64,000 bases of DNA from Dokdonella_A sp966248875 (GCA_966248875.1 CBINBI010000008.1:1-64000), one strand, 5' to 3'. Numbered from the stretch's first letter, positions 1 through 8,806 are shown. The notes: generated from the sequence alone by a model not told the origin. Made by a program: numbers and translations.

Positions 1-271
1 CCGTCGCTGCCGGCCTGACCGGGGCCGGCAGCGGGCGCACGGGCGGCGGGTACGTCCAGTAACCCGCGACCCACACCCGCCGCACACCGATCCACTGCCA
101 GTGTCCCGGCACGAAGACGCGGACGGGCTGAACGACGACATGCCGCACCGGCGGCGGCGGAAAGCCGATCGACACGCCGACCACGGTGTGGGCCGACACG
201 CTGGATGACAACGCGAGGCCGGCGCCGAAGACGCAGGCCAAGGCAAGACTCCGCGACAACATATTCATCAT
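1..271 (-). CDS. Tryptophan-rich exported protein, 3' end outside window
   Basis: The gene starts at an ATG preceded by a GGAGGAG ribosome site (about 273-280) and stays open to the left edge, so only the first 90 residues are seen. Residues 1-27 form a signal peptide (MLSRSLALACVFGAGLALSS, then SVSA). The mature part has a PPPP stretch and two short aromatic motifs, PGHWQWIG and VAGYWTYPP, spaced as in small periplasmic proteins carrying YxxGxW/WxPGxW repeats. The function of that family is unknown. It is divergent from the EF-hand gene at 426. The family call is an inference from the aromatic repeats; the C-terminus cannot be judged. Confidence 0.7.
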   Translation of the reverse strand, partial: MMNMLSRSLALACVFGAGLALSSSVSAHTVVGVSIGFPPPPVRHVVVQPVRVFVPGHWQWIGVRRVWVAGYWTYPPPVRPLPAPVRPAAT

Positions 272-425
272 CACTCCTCCGATCGACCAGACCGACCGAT
301 GATCGGAGAAACGCACATAGCCGGCGGACGTTGACGCGACACACGGGTTTGTCTACCACGGCCCGCGCGCATCGGCCGATCCGCTATGCTTCGACGCCCC
401 GCTGTTTCGAATGGAGGATTTCGAG

Positions 426-968
426 ATGTTCCTGTGCCGTACCCTGCTTGTCGTGCTCTCGACGCCGCCGCTCGCAGCCGCCGTTCGCGCGGCGGAGGCT
501 CCGAAACCCGCGCTGGCGAATGCGGCCCAATCGGCTGCGCCCACGGCGCCGGCAACACCCAAACCTTCCCGTTTCGATCAGATCGACACGAACCACGACG
601 GCTTCATTACGCGCGACGAGTTCATGGCGTCCGAAGAGAAGCGGTTCGACGAGTTCGATTCCAACCACGACAAGAAGATCGACGCGAAGGAGATCGCGAG
701 CTCGCCGCCGCTGATGGAGCGCAACCTGCGCACGGCCGAGCGCATGGTCAAACAGTGGGACACGAACGACGACGGTGTCGTCACCGCCGACGAATACCGT
801 CAGTCCGCCGAGAAGCGCTTCGCGCAGCAGGACAAAGAGGGCACCGGCAAGATCGCGCGGCGTGTGCCGGGCGCCGCCGCGCAACGCGATGCGAAGCCGC
901 CGCAGGCGAAGCAGCCGGTGCCTCCGGCCAAGACACAACCGGTTGGCAAGGATTCGGAAAAGAAGTAA
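426..968 (+). CDS. Exported EF-hand calcium-binding protein
   Basis: This encodes a 180-residue protein with an N-terminal signal peptide (MFLCRTLLVVLS onward, cut near AAVRA) and three EF-hand loops: DTNHDGFITRDE, DSNHDKKIDAKE and DTNDDGVVTADE, with Asp at positions 1, 3/5 and Glu at 12. A fourth loop (DKEGTGKIARR) is degenerate. The C-terminal 40 residues are a Pro/Lys/Gln-rich tail. The start at 426 is preferred over 411 because the GGAGG at 413-417 then sits 8 bases upstream. It is probably a periplasmic calcium sensor or buffer; the partner is unknown. It ends at a strong hairpin shared with the convergent lipoprotein gene. Confidence 0.85.
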   Translation: MFLCRTLLVVLSTPPLAAAVRAAEAPKPALANAAQSAAPTAPATPKPSRFDQIDTNHDGFITRDEFMASEEKRFDEFDSNHDKKIDAKEIASSPPLMERNLRTAERMVKQWDTNDDGVVTADEYRQSAEKRFAQQDKEGTGKIARRVPGAAAQRDAKPPQAKQPVPPAKTQPVGKDSEKK

Positions 969-993
969 GACCGGATCCGGTGCCCGGAAAAAC

Positions 994-1024
994 GAAAACC
1001 GCCGGCAGGCCGCCGGCGGTTTTT
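994..1024. terminator. Bidirectional rho-independent terminator
   Basis: There is a 13-bp perfect stem (GAAAACCGCCGGC at 994-1006 with its complement at 1012-1024), a 5-base loop, and A and T runs at either side. It lies between two convergent genes (stops at 968 and 1046) and can end transcription from both. Confidence 0.85.
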
Positions 1025-1045
1025 CGTTTCATGCGAGCGGGGAAC

Positions 1046-1336
1046 TCAGTGCCCGCGATGCCTGCCGCGGTGGTTCCAGCTGCGATGGTGGTTCCAGTGA
1101 CCACGATCGTGCCCGCGGTGATGGTAATGCCGGTCGCTGTAGTAGATGCCGAATCCGACCGACGGTCCGTAGTAGTACGGATAGTAGTAGCTCGGATAGT
1201 AGCTGGTGCCGTAATAATCGGTACCGTAATACGCGTCGCCGTAATACCCGTCTGAGCGGACGTAACCCGGCTCGTAGACGCAGCCGGCCAGCAACAACGT
1301 ACCTGCCACCAGAGCGGTTTTGATCAGTGCTTTCAT
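1046..1336 (-). CDS. Tyr/Gly/His-rich small lipoprotein
   Basis: This 96-residue protein begins MKALIKTALVAGTLLLAGC, a classic lipoprotein signal with an LLAGC lipobox, so it should be anchored to a membrane by lipidated Cys19. The rest is low complexity: a middle block of YYG/YY repeats (about ten Tyr pairs) followed by a C-terminal block rich in His, Arg, Trp and Asn (HHRGHDRGHWNHH). The start at 1336 is chosen because it gives the signal sequence directly and follows a GGAGTG ribosome site. The function is unknown; the His-rich tail could bind metal, which is speculation. Confidence 0.75.
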   Translation of the reverse strand: MKALIKTALVAGTLLLAGCVYEPGYVRSDGYYGDAYYGTDYYGTSYYPSYYYPYYYGPSVGFGIYYSDRHYHHRGHDRGHWNHHRSWNHRGRHRGH

Positions 1337-1429
1337 GGCGACACTCCGCAAGTGGGATCGTATGGCCCAAGCTACGCCGTGCCGGTGAATCCGCGCTGAG
1401 CCTTTCCGGGTGGCTCGAGCGCTGCGCAT

Positions 1430-2608
1430 TCACTCGCCAGTCGAAATCGGCTCGCTGGCGGGAGCGGCTTGCAGCCACGCATCGAGATAGCGGCCGCGCG
1501 CGCGTTTTTCCAGGCGCGCGATCGCCCGCGTGAATGCATAGAAACGACTCCATTCACGATCGGCCTGAACGAAAAGATTTGCAAACGCCGGCACCCAGCG
1601 GTCGTACAGGCCGAACGGCACGAGCCGGGCGTTGTTGATCGGTTGCGCGACCCAGGGGTCGTATCGCGAATCGCCGCGCCATTCCGTATCGCGAAGGCGG
1701 CGATAGCGCTCGCGAAAAGCTTCAATCTCGCGCTGCTTGGCTGCGCGCATGTCGGCCTCTCCGAGCTCGCGGGCGTAAAGCGCACGCAGTCGCTCGCGCA
1801 GGTCCAGCACGAGCGCGACGAACGCGTCATCGCGGGCGTCCCGGCTGGCATCTGCCGGCGGCAGACCGCGCGCCGCGCGCCATTCGCGCAATCCTTCGCG
1901 CTGGACGAAGGTGGCGAAGGACTCGTTGAAGGCCGTGTCGTCCGCGACGTATATGAGCTGATGCGCGAGCTCGTGAAAGATCACACCGTCGAGCGCGTCG
2001 TCGTCCCAGCGCAGCATGCTGCTCAGAATCGGATCAGCGAACCAGCCGAGCGTCGAGTAGGCCGCGGCGCCTTCGATCGCCGTATCGTCGCCCTTGGCGG
2101 CGAGCCGCGCCGCTTCGCGTTCGGCGCGCGCCTTGTCGAAGAAGCCGAGATAGGCCACGCAGCCGGCGAACGGAAAGCAGTGGGTCACCGGGTCCACCGA
2201 AAACTCCGGAGTCGCGAACACGTTCCAGGTGACGTACGGCCGGCCGAGATCGACGTAGCTTGTATAGCTCCGGTTACGTGGAAGGCCGAGACGATCCGAG
2301 GCGAAGCGCCGTGCATCGCGCGCCTGCGCGAGCCGCGCTCGCAGCACCGGATCGGCGCTCCCGTCCTCGACGATCCTATCGATCGGCCTGCGCTCGGCAA
2401 GCAGGGTCGCCTGGCCGTGCGCCACGTGCGCGTAGTAGCGCAAGCCGCCGCACGCGGTCGAGAGCAGCGACAGCGCCGCCATGACGAGCAGACGCGCCGC
2501 CTGAAGCGCGAGACGGTGTCGATCGCGGAGCTCCGCGTCGGCGTACGAAACGCGGCGGGCAGCGCCGGACTTCGTCAACGCAGTCGCGCAAATGCGGCGC
2601 GCGCGCAT
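1430..2608 (-). CDS. Predicted zinc aminopeptidase, lipoprotein (PF10023 family)
   Basis: The protein has the HELAHQ zinc motif with a downstream NESFA glutamate motif, and a conserved SDRLGLPRNRSYTSYVDLGR segment. These match the family called putative aminopeptidase (Aminopep, formerly DUF2265). A hydrophobic stretch ending LLSTAC precedes the mature part and looks like a lipobox, so it is probably an envelope lipoprotein. The start is uncertain: ATG 2608 lies 4 bases after the upstream gene's stop but gives a long n-region, while ATG 2482 gives a signal too short and uncharged. The gene follows the GFA gene closely and is probably co-transcribed with it. Confidence 0.8.
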   Translation of the reverse strand: MRARRICATALTKSGAARRVSYADAELRDRHRLALQAARLLVMAALSLLSTACGGLRYYAHVAHGQATLLAERRPIDRIVEDGSADPVLRARLAQARDARRFASDRLGLPRNRSYTSYVDLGRPYVTWNVFATPEFSVDPVTHCFPFAGCVAYLGFFDKARAEREAARLAAKGDDTAIEGAAAYSTLGWFADPILSSMLRWDDDALDGVIFHELAHQLIYVADDTAFNESFATFVQREGLREWRAARGLPPADASRDARDDAFVALVLDLRERLRALYARELGEADMRAAKQREIEAFRERYRRLRDTEWRGDSRYDPWVAQPINNARLVPFGLYDRWVPAFANLFVQADREWSRFYAFTRAIARLEKRARGRYLDAWLQAAPASEPISTGE

Positions 2609-2612
2609 CACA

Positions 2613-2960
2613 TCAGAGGCTGCGTCCGTCAAACGGGACGATCTTCAGCGACGCGAGATCGACGTCGGGGAAGCAGCGCACGTTCATCGCCGCCATCACG
2701 TTCCCCTTCCCGTCCGTGCCGAAGCCGAACGGCGCGACGCCGCAGGTCGGGCAGAACCGATGCTTGATGCGGTGCTTGTTGAACGTGTACGTCGCGAGGT
2801 CCGACTCGGGCGTCGAGAGGTGCAGGTTCTCGCGCGGCACGAACCAGAACAGATAGCCGCGCTTGGTGCAGATCGAGCAGTTGCACTCGATGACCTGGCC
2901 GATCTCGCCGTCGACCTCGAACTCGACCTTTCCGCAATGGCAGCCGCCCTTGTAGCGCAT
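2613..2960 (-). CDS. GFA/CENP-V family zinc protein
   Basis: This 115-residue protein has the Cys pattern of the glutathione-dependent formaldehyde-activating (GFA) fold: GGCHCGKVEFEV at the N-terminus, CNCSIC in the middle and FCPTCG later, which together bind zinc. The N-terminus is set at MRYKGGCHC because this is where the family begins. Members are usually annotated as GFA proteins, but the reaction is unproven for most; a glutathione or thiol adduct role is family-based inference. It lies upstream of the peptidase gene in the same direction. Confidence 0.88.
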   Translation of the reverse strand: MRYKGGCHCGKVEFEVDGEIGQVIECNCSICTKRGYLFWFVPRENLHLSTPESDLATYTFNKHRIKHRFCPTCGVAPFGFGTDGKGNVMAAMNVRCFPDVDLASLKIVPFDGRSL

Positions 2961-3097
2961 GATGTCGATTCCGCAATAAGGGGGAGACGGCAAGTATGCG
3001 CGCGCCGGGCGGTCCGGCAAACGCTTGCGAGGCGCAGCTCCCCTCGCCCGCAGCTTCGCCGACGTCACGCGTTCAGGCGGACGGCGTGGAGCGGAAG

Positions 3098-3541
3098 CTA
3101 CTTCCGTTCCAGGCGCGTCGCGTGGCTCGCCGCGATCTTCCAGCCGTCGGCACGCCGCACGTACGTGTCGGTGAAGCGCGCGTCGAGCTCGAACGGCCTG
3201 CCCGACGCCGTGCCTTTCAGCGACGTGATCCCGAGCACGATCGCGGCGTCGCCGTAGAGCCGGATCGTGGTGTCGTGATTGCGGAACTCGGTGTAGCGGA
3301 TCTCGCCCTTCTTCGCGTCGGCGATGTCGTCGGCGCGCGTCGAAACCTGGCCGCGCGTGTTGGTCAGCGTGTAGGTCTCGTCCTCCAGCCGGGCGATCGT
3401 GTCGGCGTCGCCCTTGCGGAACGCTTCGCAGAGCGCGCTCTCGACGCGCCGGATCTCGCGCTCGTCGTCGGCAGCGGACGGCGCCGCGGCCGCCTGCTGA
3501 ACGGCGAGCACGGCAAGGATCAGGCAGGTGGCGGCTTTCAT
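3098..3541 (-). CDS. Exported NTF2-like (DUF4440/SnoaL-type) protein
   Basis: A 147-residue protein with a signal peptide (MKAATCLILAVLAVQQAAAA) and one NTF2-like domain of the DUF4440 type. Visible family features are the ALCEAFRKGDADTIARLEDETYTLTN helix-strand start, RLYGDAAIVLGITSLKG, and the terminal DTYVRRADGWKIAASHATRL. Such small cone-shaped domains act as ligand pockets or small enzymes; no specific substrate can be named. It appears to be a single gene, 33 bases upstream of the stop of the rhomboid gene in the same orientation. Confidence 0.85.
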   Translation of the reverse strand: MKAATCLILAVLAVQQAAAAPSAADDEREIRRVESALCEAFRKGDADTIARLEDETYTLTNTRGQVSTRADDIADAKKGEIRYTEFRNHDTTIRLYGDAAIVLGITSLKGTASGRPFELDARFTDTYVRRADGWKIAASHATRLERK

Positions 3542-3574
3542 CTCTTCGTCTCGATTATCAGAGGCCGTACCGGA

Positions 3575-4201
3575 TCATAGCCCGACGCCGAAGCGCGGAT
3601 GCAAGAGCTGCGCGAAGAACAACGCGACGAGACGTGGCTCCAGCGCGACCATGAACAGAATGCCGTAGATCGCGCCCCACAGATGCGCGCTGTGGTTGAC
3701 GCGATCAGCCTGGCGGCGATCCATGTAGATCGTGTAGGCGAGATAGGCGATCGCGAACACGATCGCCGGCACCGGAAAAGCGAAGAGCAGAATCATCGAC
3801 CACGGCTTGATCAGGATGAATGCGAACAGCACGGCGGAGACGGCGCCCGAGGCGCCGAGGCTGCGGTAATTGGCGTCGTCGCGATGGCGCAGGTAGCTCG
3901 GCAGCGCGGAGATGACGATGCCCGCCGCGTAGAAGAGCGCGTAGCCGAGCGAGCCAATGCGCGGCGTCAGCAGGCGTTCCATGTATGCGCCGAACGAGAA
4001 GAACGTGAACATGTTGAACAGGAGGTGCGCGAAATCCGCGTGCACGAAGCCACAGGTGAGCAGGCGGTCGTACTGGCGCCAGCGGCCGATCGCCGGCGGC
4101 CACAGCACCATGCGCTCGAGCAGCCGCGGGTTCGAGAACGCGGCGAACGAGATCACCGTGGTGAGCGCGACGATGACCAGCGTGACGGGTGCGACCAGCA
4201 T
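3575..4201 (-). CDS. Rhomboid family intramembrane serine protease
   Basis: This 208-residue integral membrane protein shows the rhomboid signatures: FVHADFAHLLFNMFTF (the HxxxN region), the catalytic serine in SLGASGAVSAVLF, and the catalytic histidine in NHSAHLWGA. The predicted reaction is cleavage of membrane-embedded substrates. The start at 4201 follows an AAGGAG site five bases upstream and gives a direct TM1 (MLVAPVTLVIVAL). A longer in-frame extension to 4261 lacks such a site. The substrate is unknown. Confidence 0.92.
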   Translation of the reverse strand: MLVAPVTLVIVALTTVISFAAFSNPRLLERMVLWPPAIGRWRQYDRLLTCGFVHADFAHLLFNMFTFFSFGAYMERLLTPRIGSLGYALFYAAGIVISALPSYLRHRDDANYRSLGASGAVSAVLFAFILIKPWSMILLFAFPVPAIVFAIAYLAYTIYMDRRQADRVNHSAHLWGAIYGILFMVALEPRLVALFFAQLLHPRFGVGL

Positions 4202-4296
4202 CGCGACTCCTTTTTCATACGGGGACGCCGCACGATACGGCGACGTGCCGTGCGCGGACAAGCGCCACGGCTGCTTCTATTGCGGATGGATCCCGA

Positions 4297-4578
4297 TCAG
4301 CGCTGCACCAGCACGTCGGACCATCCCGCGTGCTCGTCGAGGTAGTGCGCTGCGTACGGACATTGCGGAACCACGCACCAGCCTTGCGTCCTCGCATGCG
4401 TCAGCGCCGCTTCCATGAGGGCCGCGGCGATGCCGCGCCCGCCGACCGGACCAGGGACGACGACATGCGTGATCGTCATCGTTTGCGCATCGAGCGTGTA
4501 GTCGAGCGTGCAGTGCTCGCCTTCGACACGTGTCTGGAAGCGGCAACGCACGGCGTCGTGCGCGATGTCGGGCTTCAT
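4297..4578 (-). CDS. Small GNAT-like acetyltransferase (YjdJ/NATD1 type)
   Basis: This 93-residue single-domain protein carries LDYTLDAQTMTITHVVVPGPVGGRGIAAALMEAAL, the beta-strand and acetyl-CoA-binding turn of the short GNAT family (N-acetyltransferase-like YjdJ/NATD1). It ends CPYAAHYLDEHAGWSDVL, another family hallmark. The start codon overlaps the stop of the FMN reductase gene by four bases (ATGA), so the two are translationally coupled. The acceptor substrate is unknown. Confidence 0.88.
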   Translation of the reverse strand: MKPDIAHDAVRCRFQTRVEGEHCTLDYTLDAQTMTITHVVVPGPVGGRGIAAALMEAALTHARTQGWCVVPQCPYAAHYLDEHAGWSDVLVQR

Positions 4579-5141
4579 GAGCGCGCTGGTACGATCTTCT
4601 CGACCCACGTTGTGTAGGCGGCGATGAACTTGCCGAGAAATTCGCGCGTCGAGTCGTTGACGAGCCGACCGCTCTCGTCGAAGAGCTTGGCAGCACCGCC
4701 GATGTACGCCTCGGGCTGCGGCAGCGTCGGCACGTTGACGAACACCAGCGACTGGCGCAGGTGATGATTCGAGCCGAAGCCGCCGATCGCGCCGATGGAA
4801 ACGGTGACCACGCCGCCCGGCTTGCCGTCCCACGCGTTCTCGCTATAGGGCCGCGAGGCGACGTCGATCGCGTTCTTGAGCACACCAGGCATCGAGCGGT
4901 TGTATTCCGGCGTGACGAAGAGCACGCCGTCGGCGCGTCGTATGCGCTCTCGAAAGCTCGTCCACTCACGCGGCGGCGCGCGCTCCAGATCCTCGTTGAA
5001 CAGCGGAAGAGCGCCGATCTCGACGATTTCCAGCCTGAGTGACGGCGGCGCCAGCTCGATCAGTGTCCTGGCGGTCTTGTGGTTGAACGATTCCTTGCGC
5101 AGGCTGCCGACGATGACGGCGATGTCGCGAGACGTGCCCAT
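4575..5141 (-). CDS. NADPH-dependent FMN reductase family protein
   Basis: The 188-residue flavodoxin-fold protein contains IVGSLRKESFNHKTARTL, the phosphate loop of the NADPH-dependent FMN reductase family (as in ChrR/YieF quinone and chromate reductases), and VTPEYNRSMPGVLKNAIDVASR, the conserved flavin-contact segment. It likely transfers two electrons from NAD(P)H to quinones or similar acceptors. The start at 5141 has GGAGG six bases upstream. It is the first gene of a two-gene unit with the small GNAT gene. Confidence 0.92.
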   Translation of the reverse strand: MGTSRDIAVIVGSLRKESFNHKTARTLIELAPPSLRLEIVEIGALPLFNEDLERAPPREWTSFRERIRRADGVLFVTPEYNRSMPGVLKNAIDVASRPYSENAWDGKPGGVVTVSIGAIGGFGSNHHLRQSLVFVNVPTLPQPEAYIGGAAKLFDESGRLVNDSTREFLGKFIAAYTTWVEKIVPARS

Positions 5142-5224
5142 GTGAGCCTCCGGATCTTTCCGGGCTAGCATACGTCTTTGTCGCGTGAGCGGAGCTTGAA
5201 TTCCACGCGCCCCGGCCTGATTGG

Positions 5225-6136
5225 ATGAGCTCACTGCCCGGCCTGCCCGGATCCCGCATGCGCGAACCGCGTTATCTGCAGCTCGACGTGTTTCCGGCAC
5301 GCACCGGCGGCGGCAACTCGGTGGGAGTCGTCGTCGACACGGCATCCTGGCCCGGCGAGCGCATGCAGGCGTTCGCACGATGGACCGGGCTCGTCGAGAC
5401 GACCTTCGTGCTGCCTCCCTCGTCGCCTGCAGCGAGCTACCGGCTGCGCATCTTCACGCCGGATCGCGAGATTCCGTTTGCCGGCCACCCGACGATCGGC
5501 AGCGCGCACGCCGTGCTGGAGACGCGTTTCGCCGCGCCCGAGGGCGGCCGGCTGATCCAGGAATGCGGCGCGGGGCTCCTGCCGATCCGCATCGACGGCG
5601 AGGGTGAATCGCGCCGCCTCTATGTGCAGGCGCCCGCTGCGCGCGTGCTGCGCGAGGACCCGCGCGACGAGCCGCTCCTGCGCGCCGCGCTCGCGGGCAC
5701 CTCGCCCGGCGCCCTGCCGCCGGTCTTCGTCGAGGGCGGGCGACGCTGGTGGATCGCCGAGCTTGCCGATGAAGCGCAGCTGCGTGCGTGGCGTCCCGAC
5801 CACGCGGCGATCGGCGCGCTGGCGAAATCGACCGGAAGCCTCGGGCTCTGCGCTTTCGCGCGCAGCGCGGCAGCGGATTACGAGCTCGTCGTGCGCGCGT
5901 TCCCCGCCGGCGTCGGCATCGTCGAAGATCCCGCTTCGGGCGCCGCGAACGGGCTCATCGCAGCGTGGATCGCGCAGGCCGAGCCGCACAGCGCGCTGGC
6001 ACGAGGCTATCGCGTCAGCCAGGGCCGCGAGATCGGGCACGACGCCGCAATCGACGTGCGCATCGAACCCGACGGCGTCTGGGTCGGGGGCCGCACGCAC
6101 ACGATCGTCGAAGGCCGCGTGCGCTGGCCCGGATGA
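5225..6136 (+). CDS. PhzF family isomerase
   Basis: This 303-residue protein has the PhzF double hot-dog features: LDVFPARTGGGNSVGVVV near the N-terminus, the catalytic Glu in LVETTFVLP, FAGHPTIGSAHAVLE and EDPASGAANG. PhzF enzymes isomerise trans-2,3-dihydro-3-hydroxyanthranilate or, more often, unknown substrates. No phenazine genes are nearby, so a role in phenazine synthesis is unlikely. The start could be 5225 or ATG 5258 (MREPRYLQLDVF); neither has a strong ribosome site. It is convergent with the DUF1345 gene, with only five bases between the stops. Confidence 0.92.
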   Translation: MSSLPGLPGSRMREPRYLQLDVFPARTGGGNSVGVVVDTASWPGERMQAFARWTGLVETTFVLPPSSPAASYRLRIFTPDREIPFAGHPTIGSAHAVLETRFAAPEGGRLIQECGAGLLPIRIDGEGESRRLYVQAPAARVLREDPRDEPLLRAALAGTSPGALPPVFVEGGRRWWIAELADEAQLRAWRPDHAAIGALAKSTGSLGLCAFARSAAADYELVVRAFPAGVGIVEDPASGAANGLIAAWIAQAEPHSALARGYRVSQGREIGHDAAIDVRIEPDGVWVGGRTHTIVEGRVRWPG

Positions 6137-6141
6137 CGCCT

Positions 6142-6810
6142 TCAGACCTTGCCGGCCACGACATTGACGCTGAGCGCGAGGATGAAGACGTCGAAGAAGA
6201 ACGCGATGATGCCGTGCGCGAGCGCGACGCGCCTGAGGCTGCGCCGCGCGATCGCGACGTCGGACACCTGGAAGGTCATGCCCAGCACGAAGGCGAAATA
6301 GGCGAAATCCCAGTAGTCGGGCTCCTCCGAGCCGGGAAACGTCAGGGCCTTGCCCTTGCCGCCGTAGTATTCGTGCGCGTAGTGCAATGCGAACGTCGTG
6401 TTGAGAAAGCACCAGGACAGCACGAGGCTGGCCGCGGCGAGGACGATTTCCGTCGCCTCGCCGCTGCGCTGCGAAGCGTGCAGCTCGACGCCGAGCGCCA
6501 CCACCGCGACCGACGACACGACGACGCTGCCCCACAGCACGCCCCAGCGCCCGGCGTCCTGCTGCGCGACGTGGGCGCGGATCGCCGCCGGCGGCGAATG
6601 CGCGAACACCCACGCCATCGTCGCGAGAAAGATCACCGCCGCCGCATCGAACGCGAGCAGCATGCCGCGGGCGAGTCCGGCACCAGCCCCGAGCAGGGTC
6701 GCCAGCAGCACCAGGAACAACGCAGCGGCCGTGCTGAAATGCGGACGTCGACGCATGACGCGCCAGCGGCGGCGCAACCAGCCGTCACGGCTTCGCGGCG
6801 TGTTCGTCAT
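6142..6810 (-). CDS. DUF1345 family membrane protein
   Basis: A 222-residue protein with about six hydrophobic segments and the DUF1345 (PF07077) signatures: a conserved FALHYAHEYYGG motif, GSEEPDYWDFAYFAFVLGMTFQVSDVAI and HGIIAFFFDVFILALSVNV. The function of this inner-membrane family is unknown. The first 22 residues are Arg-rich and likely cytoplasmic. It is transcribed alone, towards phzF. Confidence 0.9.
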   Translation of the reverse strand: MTNTPRSRDGWLRRRWRVMRRRPHFSTAAALFLVLLATLLGAGAGLARGMLLAFDAAAVIFLATMAWVFAHSPPAAIRAHVAQQDAGRWGVLWGSVVVSSVAVVALGVELHASQRSGEATEIVLAAASLVLSWCFLNTTFALHYAHEYYGGKGKALTFPGSEEPDYWDFAYFAFVLGMTFQVSDVAIARRSLRRVALAHGIIAFFFDVFILALSVNVVAGKV

Positions 6811-6982
6811 GGGAAGCGTCTCCGAGGCTGCGTGATGGCGATTCTGCCTCGAATACGCGGGAAGCCATGCAACGCACCCACCTTCGTGTGGAAGGGTGCG
6901 CCGACGAAAGGAAATGGGGAAAACTGAGCAGCCGCTTCCGCGGCCCCGCCCTGCCGTTCACGGGCGATGCGGAGCGTGCCTT

Positions 6983-8038
6983 TCAAAGCCGCACGGACTG
7001 GTTGCGCCCAAGCATCTTCGCGCGGTACAGCGCGGCGTCGGCCTGCGAGATCCAGGCGTGCACGTCTTCCATGCCGCGCGAGGCCAGCGCGATGCCGATG
7101 CTGAGCGTGCAGCGCACGCCGGGCGCACGTTCGAACTCGGTATCGGCGACGCGCTGACGGATCCGCTCGGCCGCGGCCAGCGCTGCGTGCATGCCGGTGT
7201 GCGCGAGCAGCACGCCGAACTCGTCGCCGCCGTAGCGGCCCGACACGTCAAGGTCGCGAATGCAGCCCTGGATGGTCGCCGCAGTCGTGCGGATCACCTC
7301 GTCGCCGGCAAGGTGGCCGTAGCGATCGTTGACATCCTTGAAGTTGTCGATGTCGATCATCAAGAGCGCGGACGCGGCGCCGCCGCGCTTGAAGCGCCGG
7401 AGCTCGTCGTCGACCGCGGACTCCCAGCTGGTCCGGTTGAGAAGCCCCGTCGGCGCGTCGACCCGCGTCTGCCGCGCCAGCAGGCGGTTGTGGTGGCTGG
7501 CGCGCCGCGCGAGCGCGAACATCGCGGCGCTGATCGCGAGCGGATAGCCGGCCAGGAACGGCAGCGAAAACAGGACCGTGCGTGTCGAGCTTTCGGGCTG
7601 GAATGCGAAACCGTTGGCCGCGGCGGTCAGCACGCAGGCCGCGACCTGGAGCGCGAAGGCGCGGCCGAGCAGGCGCCAGCCGCCCACGCTGATCTTGTCG
7701 ATGGCGAGCATGACCACGAGCAGCATGCTCGGCACGAGGTTGAAGCGCATCATCGCGATCCACACGCCGCCCATCGCCGAATCCATCAGAAGGTTCCTGA
7801 TCTCCGCGCGTTCGGGATCGGCGCCGTGCAACGCGAACTGGCGCGCCATGTGCGGCCATAGAAAGCCGTTGATCGCGAGCAGCGCCCACACCCAGGGCGA
7901 GGCGCCGTTTTCGTAGAGAACGCCGGCGACCACGAAGAACCCGAGTCCGAGACCGAGCATGCGCAGCCGGAAAATGCGCTCCACGAAGCGCGTTTGCGTC
8001 GTTTCGGGTTCCATCACCAATGTCTGAAGGACGAGCAT
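6983..8038 (-). CDS. MASE2-GGDEF diguanylate cyclase
   Basis: The N-terminal half (about residues 18-180) is hydrophobic and begins VERIFRLRMLGLGLGFFVVAGVLYENG, as in the MASE2 sensor of E. coli DgcC (AdrA). The C-terminal half is a GGDEF domain with an intact RYGGDEF catalytic loop. An RDLD I-site lies five residues before GGDEF, so product inhibition by c-di-GMP is expected. The enzyme should make c-di-GMP from two GTP at the inner membrane. A YajQ-type c-di-GMP binder lies 4.5 kb away. No EAL or HD-GYP protein is present in the window. Confidence 0.95.
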   Translation of the reverse strand: MLVLQTLVMEPETTQTRFVERIFRLRMLGLGLGFFVVAGVLYENGASPWVWALLAINGFLWPHMARQFALHGADPERAEIRNLLMDSAMGGVWIAMMRFNLVPSMLLVVMLAIDKISVGGWRLLGRAFALQVAACVLTAAANGFAFQPESSTRTVLFSLPFLAGYPLAISAAMFALARRASHHNRLLARQTRVDAPTGLLNRTSWESAVDDELRRFKRGGAASALLMIDIDNFKDVNDRYGHLAGDEVIRTTAATIQGCIRDLDVSGRYGGDEFGVLLAHTGMHAALAAAERIRQRVADTEFERAPGVRCTLSIGIALASRGMEDVHAWISQADAALYRAKMLGRNQSVRL

Positions 8039-8377
8039 GGCGGCTTGCCACCTGCACGCGAAGGCGGTAAGGCCGCTTTTCAGCGCGTGCGGAAGGTTCG
8101 TAGCAAGCGGCGTGCCACAGGCGCGATCCGGGCCGCACCCGCGCGAAACCCGCGGTTTTACACGGAATTCGCACTTCCAGGCTGAACGGGCGGCGCGAGA
8201 TGACGGTGGTTGTCGCAGTTCGCACCTGATGCCGGACCGGCGGCGAAGCGCGATGCCCCGGTTTCGGCCATTCGTGCGAGCCGAACGCGTCCGTTAACTT
8301 CGTCTGCATTCCACGCGCGGTATGGTTTCGCGGCAGCGCGGCGGACGCGCAAACCGGAACGTTTCAGGAGGTATCCC
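8039..8377. other. Intergenic region between divergent dgc and osmC-like genes
   Basis: About 340 bases without a convincing gene. It must hold the promoters of the two divergent genes. I see no clear sigma-70 pair, riboswitch or hairpin. The only firm element is the AGGAGG ribosome site at 8365-8370 for the OsmC-family gene. Confidence 0.5.
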
Positions 8378-8803
8378 ATGAAGAAGAGCGGATCGGCGGA
8401 ATGGAAAGGCGGCCTCAAGGACGGCAGCGGCACGGTGTCCACGCAGACCGGCGTGCTCAAGAACGCGCCTTACGGCTTCCGCTCGCGCTTCGAAGACGGC
8501 CCCGGCACGAATCCCGAGGAGCTGATCGGCGCGGCGCACGCCGGCTGTTTCTCGATGGCGCTGTCGCTGATGCTGGAGAGCAACCAGCTGAAGGCCGATT
8601 ACATCCGGACGCGCGCGGACATCACGCTCGAGAAGGTCGGCGACGGCTTCGCGATCACGAACTCGCACCTCGTCGTCAACGTCAAGGTGCCCGGCGCCGA
8701 CGCGGCCACGTTCGAGCGCATCGCAAACGAGGCCAAGGCCGGCTGCCCGGTCTCGAAGCTGATGAACGCCAAGATCAGCATGGAGGCAACGCTCGACACC
8801 TGA
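8378..8803 (+). CDS. OsmC family peroxiredoxin
   Basis: A 141-residue protein beginning MKKSGSAEWKGGLKDGSGTV, the OsmC subfamily start. The two redox cysteines are present: Cys in GAAHAGCFSMALS (peroxidatic) and Cys in AKAGCPVSKLM (resolving). It should reduce organic hydroperoxides in the cytoplasm. The start is fixed by AGGAGG seven bases upstream of 8378. The stop lies 3 bases from the stop of the convergent SGNH gene. Confidence 0.95.
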   Translation: MKKSGSAEWKGGLKDGSGTVSTQTGVLKNAPYGFRSRFEDGPGTNPEELIGAAHAGCFSMALSLMLESNQLKADYIRTRADITLEKVGDGFAITNSHLVVNVKVPGADAATFERIANEAKAGCPVSKLMNAKISMEATLDT

Positions 8804-8806
8804 GCC

